Shown here: in pieces, positions 13,625 to 24,469 of the stretch
Position numbering within the stretch: the stretch's first letter is position 1
Layout of the letters: each line of letters begins with the position of its first letter
Position numbers and translations under genes: made by a program
The notes under the pieces: model-generated
The model's database searches: none
What the model was told of the DNA's origin: nothing
The model's input: the letters and a program-made list of their open reading frames with translations, nothing else
Origin: Dipteris shenzhenensis
Taxonomy: Eukaryota > Polypodiophyta > Polypodiopsida > Gleicheniales
Assembly (NCBI GenBank): GCA_047967505.1
Contig: CM106540.1
Reading direction: 5' to 3' (one strand)
Length of the DNA stretch: 64,000 bases

Positions 13625-14046
13625 GTAGAGTGTTTTGAGCTAAGTATAAAGGTGTCTATGAAGGAGGTGCAATGTTTCCTCGGAATCTACCCATCCGACC
13701 TAATCAGCCCCTTCAAACTCCTCGATATATATCAGTTCATGTCATGTTGAGCCGCAAGATCTTCTTTCAACAACGTATCGCTCTTCTCTTTGGTGCAGAC
13801 CAGCTCGCTGAGATTATGGCCTCTGCTGATCCTTTCCTTCTTCCTATGCTTGACTACAACATCACTTGGGATGTTACCATCTTCATTCTCATCTAAGGGA
13901 GGAAAGTATGGTGTGGTATCTTGGCATAAAAGCTTCTTTCTAATGTCTCATTCTCAATGATAAGTATCTTTGGCAGTCAGTTCGAATGCTGCAGGAAGTG
14001 AAGAGGTGCGTGAAGTTTATTACCCCCAACTTCATGTCACATCTTT

Positions 14047-14058
14047 TGGTGGAGATGC
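14047..14058 (+). other. Primer binding site, tRNA-Ala-like
   Basis: TGGTGGAGATGC starts five bases after the end of the left LTR. From memory this complements the 3' end of plant tRNA-Ala (...GCATCTCCACCA). The match continues with one mismatch through about 14064. A primer site here fixes the element's orientation as plus. Confidence 0.75.
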
Positions 14059-14720
14059 CGGGTACGTTTGGTATTGGATTCATCCCACCTTACTAAACGG
14101 TCTCAGGTGTACTTGATTGCATGTTATGCCTAGTATAGGCATGTGTTTTATGATGTGATAAAGAAGATGCCTGGAAGAAGTCCGTTAGAAGAGATTGCAG
14201 CCCGTTTAAGAGAACTTGAAGATTGTGAAGGTGATGCTCAAGCTATTCGCACAGTAACCATGATCATATCCTTTATGTTTGCATTGTTGAATATGTTGGT
14301 GAATCGACAACGCTGGCAGCAGGCACAATGATAGATTGGGGATTGTTCCATGCACTGGCAGCTTAGTGTGAAGAAGAGTTGAGTCTTTGGGTGGTTTTTG
14401 ACTATAATAATGGAGTGGTGATTCTCAATGCTTTCAACTTCTTTTGCTATGCAAATGATGAAGATTACAATATCTTGAAGCTTTTATGTGCACTTCCTAT
14501 TGTGAGAAGGGTGATTCTAGAATGCATGTATACACAATGTTTTCATGGTGCTGGTTGGTCACTTATTTTTGAAGATTTTGTTGAGGATCACATTGTGGAG
14601 GGTTTTCAACAAGTGGTTATGCATAATCAGTTGTCTTGGTATACTAAGGCTCTGTGGGATCTTGTTCGGATCTTGTTTGGGATATTATTTGGGTCTTGGT
14701 GTTTCCTTTTTGTGTTTCAT
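14059..14720 (+). other. 5' leader of the Ty3 element
   Basis: The region between the primer site and the recognisable gag sequence has open frames at 14143-14331 and 14379-14846 that show no known domain. They may be part of a long leader or a degenerate upstream ORF, as some Tat elements carry extra ORFs, but nothing here proves translation. Confidence 0.4.
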
Positions 14721-16616
14721 CATGGTGAAGATTCCAGTGTTTCGAGGGACCCAAGGGGAAGACCCGGAGTCTTATCTTCGGGATTTTGTTCGAGGATGCC
14801 GGCTTTCTGGATGGTCCATGAAGGATCGGGCAGAGATTTTGCCTGATTTTCTTGAAGGTGTAGCCTTGAGTTGGCATGAGACCTTGCTGGACTCTACCAA
14901 GGAGGACTGGGACCAAGTGGTGGCACCAACAACTTTTGTTTTGTATTTTGATGGGGCTTTTAGTCCTTCATGCCAACAAGGAGCCGGGGGGATAGTCTTG
15001 ATGAATCCTGAAGGTCAAGAGGTATGGGCAAGAGGACAAGAGCTTCCAGGTATCACAACTAACAATGCAGCTGAGTATAATGCTTTGATTCTTGGTTTGG
15101 AGGGTTGTCTTCAAAGTCAAGTTAAAGAATTGGAAGTAAGAGGAGATTCTCAGCTTATTATAAAGCAAATGCAAGGGCATTACCAGACAAGAAGTCCTCA
15201 TTTGAAGGAGCTTAATCAAAAGGCTATGGCACTATGTAGTCAGTTTGATTTTTGCAAGTTTGTTCATATAAACAGAAAAGAAAATCAAAGGGCAGATGAG
15301 CTAGCTACTCAAGCCATTGTAGTACAAGACCGGGGGGTGGTTTCTTTGGTAGACACTGGATGGCCAGAACTGCAAGATGTTCAGCAATATGTGGAAGAAG
15401 GCATGTTTCCTCAAGGGTTAACTCCACAACAAAAGCAGAGATTGGTAAGGAAGGCTTGTCCCTATACTATTGTTGATGACATTCTTTATAAATTGGGAAA
15501 AGATAAGGTGCTCCGTCGGGTGGTCCATCCCATGGAGACTAGGAGAATCCTAGAAATGTGTCATGAATGCTCTGGTCATTTTGCTTCAGCAAGCACAGCT
15601 AGGAGAATTCTTAATGCAGGATACTTTTGGCCACGCCTCCATAAGGATGTATATGAATGGTGTCGAAGTTGTAAAGTATGCCAAAAGTTTGGAAGGCGAC
15701 AGTTGATTCCTGGGCCCCTGAAGCCTATTCCAGCATATGGACCATTTGAGAGGTGGAGGTTGGACTTTGTGGGACCACTCCCTCGCTCATCTCAGGGCAA
15801 GCATTATTTATTGGTGGCCACAGATTATGCGACTCGATGGCAGAGGCCAAGGCCACAGTCAATAGCAAGGCAAGCACAGTTGCAAAATTTCTCTTTGATC
15901 AAATTTGTTCACGCTTTGGTTGTCCTTTGGAAATTCTCACTGATGGAGGAACCTCTTTTAGAAATGAACTAATTGAAGATGTGGTGCATAAGCTAAAGAT
16001 AAATCATAGCATGTCCACGCCATACTATCCTCAATGTAATGGCTTGGTTGAGAAAACAAATGGATTGTTGTGCAATTCAATGGGAAAGCTTGTTGACACC
16101 AAGAAAAGGCATTGGGATAGGCACTTGGTAGAAGTTTTATGGGCTTACAGAACCACACACAAGCTAGCTATTGGGTTTACACCATTCCAACTAGTGTATG
16201 GAATAGAAGCCATTTTACCCATCGAATTGGAGATACATAGTCTTCGCACAGCTGTTGCAAGAATAGAAGGACAGGAGGATGCCTATGCTCAACGCTTGGT
16301 ACAGCTAGAAGCCTTGGATGAATGCAGATTACAGGCCTTACAAAACTTGGAATCTTCTCAAAGAAGGCGCAAGGCCCGTTTTGACACCAAATTACGCAAG
16401 AAGAAAGATATTGCAGAAGGAGATTTGGTAATGAGATTTGATAGCCGTCTGGACAAGCGGCTAGACAAAAAGTTTATCAGCCGATGGGAGGGACCATATC
16501 AAGTCAAAAAGAAGTTCACAAATGGAACCTTTCAGCTTGAGGATGTTGATGGCATGGTGATACCCGGATGCACCAATGAGTATCACCTTAAATTCTTCTA
16601 TGCTCGACCACCATGA
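14545..16616 (+). pseudogene. gag-RNase H-integrase fusion, frameshifted
   Basis: The first frame (14545-15972) contains a retrotransposon gag start near 14725-14925 (EDPESYLRDFVR, LPDFLEGVALSWHETLLDS). It then joins in frame to an RNase H whose acidic residues are all visible: FDGAF, NNAAEY, RGDSQL and RADELA. Integrase follows, with an HHCC zinc module (CHECSGHF ... CRSCKVCQK) and the first catalytic Asp (RLDFVGPL, codon near 15763). One missing base near 15840 shifts the frame. The rest of integrase runs in the frame of 15753-16616, with the second Asp (ILTDGG), the Glu (GLVEKTNG) and a GPY/F-type C-terminus (RWEGPYQVKKKF). There is no chromodomain. The remainder of gag, the protease and the reverse transcriptase are absent, replaced by a clean junction near 14925. 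RNase H of this type next to integrase suggests the Tat lineage. Confidence 0.92.
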
Positions 16617-16654
16617 GGGCCAGCAGACCCTCTCTGTACTAGAGAGGATCTGCT

Positions 16655-16667
16655 GGGGGGGGAAAGA
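16655..16667 (+). other. Polypurine tract of the Ty3 element
   Basis: GGGGGGGGAAAGA lies immediately before the right LTR, the standard place for the plus-strand primer in reverse transcription. Confidence 0.9.
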
Positions 16668-18744
16668 TGTGACACTAAAAATTGATATTTTTAACTTGGC
16701 ATTGATATTGTTTTTCTCTATGTTTGATAAGGGTTTGAGTATCAAGTGATAGCCTAGCGGCTCTCACTTATTTCTATTTTCTATGATATTGTATGGGATT
16801 GAGAGGATGAGTGGAATGGCTCATTGTAAATACCATAGGTATGAATTATAAATACCTTGGTATGGGGTGAGAGTTATTTGTGTATGGGATATTATGAGTT
16901 TTTTAGAAAATAGGAAGAGTGAGTCATATAAAGAGGTGGGCTCATGTCCATGTGTTCCAATAATATAAGAGAGGCCACATGCCAAGCGTGTGGAAGGCAT
17001 GTGGAGGAGTGTGAAGTCAAGAGGAATCCTTCTAGAACTCCTATGTGGAATAAGGAGGATGTGGACATGTGGAAAAGAGAGGGTCCCTATGGGCTCCATG
17101 TGAGGAGACTCTTGACTTTCTCAATATTTTAAGAGTCTTGAGCATCTTTTGATGGGACACATGGCAAGAGTAGCCAAAAAGGACATGGATGGTGACATAC
17201 GTGCTTATGTGATTGATGGGGAAAGGAATCTACAGGCAGCAATTGTAAATGGGTGAAGGAGGGTAACAAAATCTCTATAAAAGGAGCCCTCCTCTCCCTT
17301 GTTCATCAGAATCTCTTCCACCATTGGGCCTTATGTTGCTGTAGTTCTAGTCTCCCCAAGCCTCTTCCATGAGCCTTCTCTTCCTCTTGTAGATATTCTC
17401 TTATGTAGACTCTTGAGTCCTTCTCTCTCTAGTTTATTCTCTCTCTATGAGTAGTCTTGGAGCTTCCGCACCCTCTTGTATGTATGAAACCTCTTCTTCT
17501 CCCTTGTGTTTATAGTGTTGAGGTGGATTCTCACTCTATTTATAATGAAGGTCACTTCAGGTTCTCTCTCTCTCTTGAGTGTCTCTTCCCTTTTCTTTCT
17601 TTCAAAGCCTTAAAAGTTCTTTCTATTCGGCTGCTCACTGTGCACACATGGTCCATTTGTTTCCCGAGCCACTATGCAAACTTCTTCCCCTCTTCTAGGC
17701 GAAATCTATGAGGGGTGGATCGTTGATGAAGGTGGAGTCTTGAGGGAGCATCCTGCTCAGGCGAAATTAGCCTGGCTGGAGGGTAGTTTTTATGACAGTT
17801 TGACCCCCTATTAGTGTTTTGCTCATAACTTTTTGCTCAATAGTCCGATTGTAATGAAATTTATATCAGCGCGAAGCTCTCTTTAAGGCGCATGTTTGTA
17901 TGTAATCAGATTTTGAATCAGATTCTGTTGCAAAAAGTTATGAGTCTCTGTGTTTGACAGTCTGTTTTCATGATAGTTTTTACCCCCTTCCAGTAAACTG
18001 TCCATATCTCTTCAACCGTCTGTCTGTTTTCAATGAAATTTATATCAGCGCAAAACTCTCTTCAAGGCGCATGTTTCTATGTGATCAGATCTTGAATCAG
18101 ATACTATTGCAAAAAGTTATGAGTCTCTCTGTTTGACAGTCTGTTTTCATGATAGTTTTTACCCCCTTCCAGTAAACTGTCCATATCTCTTCAACCGTCT
18201 GTCTGTTTTCAATGAAACTTATATCAGCGCGAAGCCCATCTCAAGGCACATCTCTTTGTATACTTGAATCTTTGATATCATGTATCTACTGAAAGTTATA
18301 GGCCTCTGTGTCTAATGACAGTTTGTAGAGTGTTTTGAGCTAAGTATAAAGGTGTCTATGAAGGAGGTGCAATGTTTCCTCGGAATCTACCCATCCGACC
18401 TAATCAGCCCCTTCAAACTCCTTGATATATATCAGTTCATGTCATGTTGAGCCGTAAGATCTTCTTTCAACAACGTATCGCTCTTCTCTTTGGTGCAGAC
18501 CGGCGGCTCGCTGAGATTATGGCCTCTGCTGATCCTTTCCTTCTCCCTATGCTTGACTACAACATCACTTGGGATGTTACCATCTTCATTCTCATCTAAG
18601 GGAGGAAAGTATGGTGTGGTATCTTGGCATAAAAGCTTCTTTCTAATGTCTCATTCTCAATGATAAGTATCTTTGGCAGTCAGTTCGAATGCTGCAGGAA
18701 GTGAAGAGGTGCGTGAAGTTTATTACCCCCAACTTCATGTCACA
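16668..18744 (+). repeat. Right (3') LTR of the Ty3 element
   Basis: This 2077-bp copy matches the left LTR closely. It has the same ends, a TATA box at 17276-17283 and three 178-bp tandem units (about 17790-18325). It reads on into gtac at 18745, the second copy of the target duplication. Most differences from the left copy lie within the 178-bp repeats. Confidence 0.95.
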
Positions 18745-19180
18745 GTACACGGAGCATAATAATGTCTTTTTGAATGTATGCAGGGTCCAAGCTACAATGG
18801 TAGAGTTTTACAATATGAAAGTATGGGGCAAGTGACATTTTCGTTTTCAAGGAGTGACACCCCCACGCCCTGTCTACTATATGAATCAACTTGAGTACCA
18901 AAGCCTAGACTTCAATACATTGCAAACTTCAGAGTCTCCAACTACATTCTATCTCAAGTTTTGGTGACTCCACTGGATTCTTACCTTATGTTGCTTAGTT
19001 TTTACCATGCATTACTCATGTCACACATAGTAAGTTTGTATAGAAAAAGGGGTCATTTTAAAGCTTTAACAACATTTTACAAATAAGGGGCTTTAATAAC
19101 AGCCCTCAAATGCACTAATATATAGTGTTTTAAAGGATTGACACTCTTTTGAGTATACAAATCAACTTGAGTACCAAATA

Positions 19181-19546
19181 CCTAGAGGTGGTGGTGGAGG
19201 TGAAGGCGGTGGAGGTGGATGTGGAGGACTCTCCAGACGGAGGCACCACATAAATCCTAGCATGAAGGCTTTGTCCAAGATTAGGAAGTATCAGAAGAGC
19301 ATGGAGCCTTTGATTAAGAGATCTCCATTTGCTTGATTAGAAAAGGAGATCATGCAAGAGCACAAAGGTGACCTTTGGATTCAATCTCTCACATTGGTGG
19401 TTCTACAGGAGGCATGCAAAATGGCTTTGGTATCCCTTCTTGAGGACAATAACTTGTGTGCAATCCATGCCAAGAGGGTTACAATCATGAGCAAAAACAT
19501 GTAGCTAGCTAGGTGGATTAGAGCTGACCCAACCTTTAGGCCATAA
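19181..19546 (+). pseudogene. Histone H3-like pseudogene with two premature stops
   Basis: A single frame gives an H3 histone fold in canonical order: KIRKYQKS (alpha-N), a spacer of the usual H3 length, LQEA, a [18 protein letters not shown] core, and LAR-IR near the C-terminus. Stops lie at 19334-19336 (TGA, where H3 has Arg after PFA) and 19502-19504 (TAG, where H3 has Gln before LAR). Both fit C-to-T changes of CGA and CAG. The frame ends at TAA 19544-19546, five codons beyond the usual H3 end. The N-terminal side is not a normal H3 tail but a Gly-rich run (about 19187-19228) with no start codon I can defend. There are no introns across the fold. The spacing suits replication-type or H3.3-like H3 rather than CENH3. 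The Ty3 element begins its right flank only about 430 bp upstream. Confidence 0.88.
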
Positions 19547-20659
19547 ATAGTTTTGGAAACCGTTTTGTAATCTTTGAAGTTTGTAATGAGCTAGGCCAAC
19601 ATCTTTGGTGGGCATAAGCAATTTTGTACAATTTGGAAGGTTGTAAATATTTGTAATACAATGTATTCGGACACCAAAGTTAGTGGTTTGTTCCAGTTTT
19701 GATTTTTCAATGCTATATATGAAGTTGTTTTGAGTAATGATGAATTTTTATGTTTATTTTTCATGAATGCTTTTGGTGATTTGGAGTTTGTGCAAAAAAA
19801 ATTCATCTGCCTCTTTTTTACCCTTATATTTTTGGTATTCAAAAATATTAAATTTTCATGGTTGAAATTAAATAGAATTGATGTTTCCAACTATGTTAAG
19901 TGATTTCTCCAAACAAAAAAGGGAAAAAAAAAACAGAATAAACCATGCGCGCTCGGGCAGTGCCATCTAACCAAATCGCACACCCACGTGCAAATGGACT
20001 GATTTGGCATTTTTCCCTCTTTTTTTTTTGGAGAAATTGCTTCAAGGCACCATGGAGGCATTGCTTAGCCAAAGAATCAGCAATTGCCCTAAAGTGTTTT
20101 GGAAAAAAATGGCCAATGGTGCATTAGGCTCAAAATTGTGAGATTTGACGAAATTACTTTAGAAAAGTAGTGAATGGGACAGTAGAGGGTGTATATTGGC
20201 ATACATTCTCATTTGCCCCAAATTTTGCATCCAAAAATTTGGTATTTACCAACAAAATGGCTAATGTTTTGAATTTCTTTTGAAGAAGTGCTTAATGGCA
20301 ACATGGAGATTGCATTGTAAAAAGTTTGCATTCGCTCCAATTTTTTTCCAAATTCTTCTATCTCCTCGTATGGTCAATTCTATTTGTATTTTTAAGTATT
20401 TGAAGGTACAAGGGCATGTTTGCACCTGTAAAAACAAAACGCCAAAAAAAAACAACCAAAATGCCAAATTATGCCCATGTGCATGCCTGTGCACAATTTT
20501 TCTAGATGGCAATGCCATCTGGCTAAATTACACGTTCCTATGCATATGGGCATGATTTGGCAATTTCAATAACATCTAGAAAGTTGTGATAAGTGGATCG
20601 GTAAGCTTTTTTGAAAATCATTAAAATAAAAACATTAAATCATCAATATTGACAAAATG

Positions 20660-21325
20660 TCATCAACTTACAATTTGTTCTGCAACTCTTTCATTGTAAT
20701 CCTTTGCACAAATATTTATGAAGCTATTGTTCTCATCAATGTTCGTACATGGTGCTAATGATGAGGCTACCACACTACACTCAATCCTCTCACATTTCTC
20801 CTGCCTCTCCACAATTAGTTTTGCCTTGACCATCATGGCACTCCATGTCTGTGACTCCTATGTTAGATGAGTCGTGCATTTCCTCACATATAGTTAAGAT
20901 CGGATGTTCCAATGTATTGGCAGGTGCCAAATCCATGCACCTTTCAAACCCCTCCTCTGAAAAGCCCAGGTCAATACTACTCTCCCAAGCAGAGAGTGCC
21001 CCTAATGCTTCATCCTCCCTTAGCTTGTTCACATATTAAATATCAACAATTAGAAACAAATATTATCTATTTTTAATCAAAACATATGGAAGGGTTTGTA
21101 ATAAAACCTCGTCCATTGTAACCTCCTCCGCTTCTTCCTCTCCTTCCTCTTATTCCACTTCTTTCCCTTTTGCCATAGCAGGATGTCATCCCATGGAGGA
21201 TGTACCGCTTCTTGAGAGACCACTGCTAGCTCTAAGCTACTCAATTTTTCTGCCTCTGCAATGTGCTTCCCTTTGTCCAATGTTTGGTTGGACCACTCCA
21301 AGGTGAGGATGGCTTTGGCAATCAT
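20660..21325 (-). pseudogene. Spliced minus-strand gene remnant, unknown family
   Basis: Two coherent coding stretches lie on the minus strand. The upstream one (21325 to about 21110) ends in a basic cluster (KRKERKKRRRLQW), possibly a nuclear localisation signal, next to a possible GT donor. The second begins near 21014 (contains LREDEALGALSAWESSIDLG) after a possible AG acceptor and is open to 20790. After a frame change it continues (contains NINICAKDY-like residues near 20690) to a GTAAGT-type donor near 20660. An acidic protein with a basic patch is all I can see. I do not recognise the family. The frame change argues for a pseudogene. Confidence 0.4.
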
Positions 21326-21362
21326 AGTTAGATTTTACTCTGTTTCTTGATCTACTGCTCGC

Positions 21363-21383
21363 GGGGGGGGGGGGGGGGGGGGG
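21363..21383 (+). repeat. Poly-G run of 21
   Basis: An uninterrupted G21 lies in AT-rich surroundings. It could form a G-quadruplex, or its length may be an assembly or sequencing artefact. Confidence 0.95.
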
Positions 21384-24045
21384 TCACTTAATGTATAATA
21401 TGTCTATATCACGTGCATTCAAGGATTCTTTTATAAATCCCTATGTAACCTATTTTTAACATTTCTTTACACCCCCTTTGTAATATTTTACAAAATTTAT
21501 AAATCCCATAATGTAAATATATTTTTTTCCAAGCAGAATTATAAAAGTCCTTATGTAAGAGATACATTTTTCATTTTGACATGACTTTGGAGGCAACATG
21601 ATAGAGTGAACGCATAGGATATCTATAGATATCTACATCATGTGACTTATTTGAATATGCACACATGGAAGAGAGGTGGAGTGCCTGACACAAGTTTAAG
21701 CCCAAGTTTGATGGCTCCTCATAGTGCTAAAAGACTATGAGATAAAGACTAAATAAGACAAAGCATGTGTGACATAAATCAAAACTAAACAAGTGTGCAA
21801 AGTCACTTGAAATATGTAAAGAGCGCATGAAATCCAAAAGAATCAACATTTACAAAAATATAATAAAATTTACCCATAGGCCAAACAATATAAAAACACA
21901 TGCCACCATTTCATTATAGATCTATATCATCTAAATCCTTCAAAATTAAAAAAAAACACAAGTATAGATGTTCCATCTAGGAGAAGTAATGAAAAATTCT
22001 AGATTAGTTAAATTTTCAAATCATTCAATAGCAATAGATAACACTTTTTGCTTGCCAAACACAAAGATTTGAAGCTTTCCTACATCAAAGATTGGAAACT
22101 TTTATAAATGGTATATATCCTTCAAAATGTTACAAAAACCATAAGTATGTATGTTCCAACTAGAAGTTGGATCATGAAATAAGGACTTGGAACTTCCCCT
22201 TTTAATGGGTCGCCCCATTGTAGTGTGTTAATCATCTTAGCCTTCCATTTTGTGAAGGTGATAACTAATGTCATCCTTATGATTGGCTCTTATCTTGTGA
22301 TCCTCTAGCTCCCTTGTGAGCATCTCCTCCATTTTGAGCACTCTCACATGTTTTGCAACAAAAACTACACACACCAAAGTTCTTGATAAGATACTTGTAG
22401 AAGACCAAAGAATTCACTAATGAGCCCAATCCAAAGGTTGCAAGGTTGGTCATCCACTCAAAAATAGGGAGAGCTAGCTCGTTTTAGGCCACTCTGAAGC
22501 AATGTAGGTTCTCCTCACTGCTACACAACTTCTACTAAAGGGTATCTCCACACGAGGAAGGGGAGGAAGGGACGCCGTGATTTGTGGATCCATCTAGTTA
22601 CATCCTAACACCCCTTCTCCAAAGAGAAGAGTATCAATTTCATTGATAGATCTGGTGTGCTTATTGGTACCACTAACTTGGAGGATTTTGCTAGTTTTGG
22701 AGGAGGCTACACTCTCAATAAATTCATTGTGATAAGAGCCTCATAGTACTAGATCTAATAACTGGTGAGATGAGAACTTTAATCATTAGCTTCAACAAAG
22801 TCATCAACATCAACCTCCACATCTACATCATCTCCTTCAACAATACCCTTCAACCTTCATTACAATGCACTCCCTAAGGAAGCTCCACTCTCACTAAGTT
22901 CATGGATCCACTCTAAGGAGGCTCCACTCCACTCCCACTCTCTAGGGTGGGCAAACCCACAACAATGGCCCTGACAGTCTCTCACATGGGTGGGCAGATC
23001 CACAACCAAATCCCTCACTCAATGAGACAAGAGATGAACTCGAACACCTTCCCCACTTTATCCATCCCCTATTGTGCAGCACCTGGCAGCTCCAAACATC
23101 GCCTTATAGTAGTAGAACATTGGTTGTATTAGATCGTGATCCAAGAGAGGCCTTCATGTAGCACATTAGCTCAGGGTTTGGGCTGGCAGAGACAATGGAG
23201 GTCTAGTGTTCTATTTCAGCATCAAGTTCATGCTCCCATAGTTGCAGTTAGGGGAGTCATCTCAGCTCAGTTTTGTATGCCGATTTAGCAATCATGTACA
23301 ACAATAGGCAAGGCATTTATGGAAATATTATAAATCAAGCAATGTTCTCAAGCCCTCTTAAAATGGTGGAATGTGCCTCCCAATAATCGATAGTCGTCCC
23401 TGCCACATGGCCACCATCCGCCCCGCTCAGTCTAGCCCCTATAGTGCAACAACTGGTAGGTCCAAACATCGCCATACAGCAATAGAACAATGGATGTATC
23501 AGATCGCGATCCAAGAGAGTCCTTCATGCAACACATTAGCTCGAGGTATGGGTAAGCAGACGATGGAGGTCTGGTGTTCTATTTCAGCATCAAGTTCAAG
23601 CTCCCATATTCACAATTAGGGGAGTTATCTTAACTCAATTTTTGTATGCCAATTTGGTAATCATGTAAAACAGTAGTTAGGGCTTTTATGCCTGCATTAT
23701 AAATAAAGTAGTGTTCTATAGTTAGGAACATCTCTGGTGTCTTTCATGCTTGAGTTCTCTTTCTAAATCGCATCTATTTTCCACACAACAAGTGCCCGTC
23801 CTACTTCGTTTTGGGTGGAAAAGGGCATTGGTGTTGCTTGCTAAGCATGCAAACCAAAAAAACATCCTATAGATCCTCTTGCATAATGCAAGGCAATCAA
23901 CTATCCCTTTTATGTATTCTATACATAGTTTGAAGTGAGAACATGCTTAAATGTCCAAAGGTTTCACAGCATGGCTTGCTTGGCCAAATTATAACCTGTG
24001 CAATGAAAGCCAATGGACTTTTAGATACCAGTATTTGCTAACCAG
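21384..24045. other. Intergenic repeat-rich stretch
   Basis: No gene is supportable. The only structure found is the 290-bp duplication at 23067-23724. Short frames at 22947-23132 and 23371-23619 are the two copies of that duplication read in corresponding frames, not independent genes. Confidence 0.5.
23067..23724 (+). repeat. Direct duplication, about 290 bp, copies 370 bp apart
   Basis: The copy at 23067-23355 matches 23437-23724. Shared blocks include gtccaaacatcgcc or ctccaaacatcgcc, gatcgtgatccaagagag or gatcgcgatccaagagag, and gtgttctatttcagcatcaa. About 80 bp of different sequence separates them. Divergence suggests an old event. Confidence 0.8.
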
Positions 24046-24373
24046 GCCTTTCCCTCTACTATCTACCTACCTTCTATAGCACCACTTTCAAGGTCTTGTT
24101 GCAGGTCATGATCCTGCCCACAAAACCTACAAAGCATGTCGGCTTTACCTTTGGTATCCCTCACATGTTTACTACTCCAGATCTGCCTTTTCTAGGCCAA
24201 ATTCATGCTGAGTGCATCGCCATCTCTTCTTGGCTTTTAGCACCATCTTTCACAGCCATCATGACTCCTCTAGGTACATGTCTTTTCTCTGGGCACATGC
24301 CCTCCCTAGGTACCCCTCCCCCACGCTCTCCTCATTTGGGGGCTTATAGATGGGGAGGTGACCTGTCCAAACA
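24046..24373 (-). repeat. Truncated 3' LTR of the copia element
   Basis: This 328-bp stretch aligns with 26206-26703: tctacctaccttctat or tccacccaccttctat, aaggtcttgttgca, gagtgcatcgccatctctt and ctaggtacatgtcttttctc. It ends ...tccaaaca at 24373 where the intact LTR ends ...tccaaca. The first 900 bp or so of the LTR are missing or replaced. Confidence 0.75.
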
Positions 24374-24469
24374 ACAATGCCTTGTCATTGTTGCCATTGT
24401 TGTAGTGCTTCTCTCTAGCTTGTTCCTGAAGAAATAATGGACCCAACTCCTCAAAAGTCAAAAGTTTGT

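Larger units (their letters stand above)
11969..14041 (+). repeat. Left (5') LTR of the Ty3 element
   Basis: The LTR begins TGTGACACTAAAAATTG and ends CTTCATGTCACA. It matches the right LTR at a constant offset of 4699 until small indels near its 3' end. It holds a TATA box at 12577-12584 and three tandem 178-bp units at 13091-13624. Differences from the right LTR include a 3-bp indel near 13805 and a 1-bp indel near 13380. Confidence 0.95.
11969..18744 (+). mobile_element. Ty3/gypsy LTR retrotransposon (Tat-like), internally deleted
   Basis: The element has two LTRs of 2073 and 2077 bp, each starting TGTGACA and ending TGTCACA (a perfect 7-bp inverted pair). The motif gtac flanks it on both sides (11965-11968 and 18745-18748) as a probable target duplication. 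A primer site follows the left LTR after five bases, and a polypurine tract abuts the right LTR. The 2626-bp interior keeps the start of gag, an RNase H of the type found in Tat elements, and a full integrase with a one-base frameshift. Protease and reverse transcriptase are missing. By eye I counted about 35 differences between the LTRs (under 2 percent), so the insertion is neither brand new nor ancient. It could not move on its own. Confidence 0.93.

Noticed and set aside
14143-14331. 62-codon frame in the Ty3 leader as a separate gene
   Set aside because: Short, with no domain, inside the element's leader.
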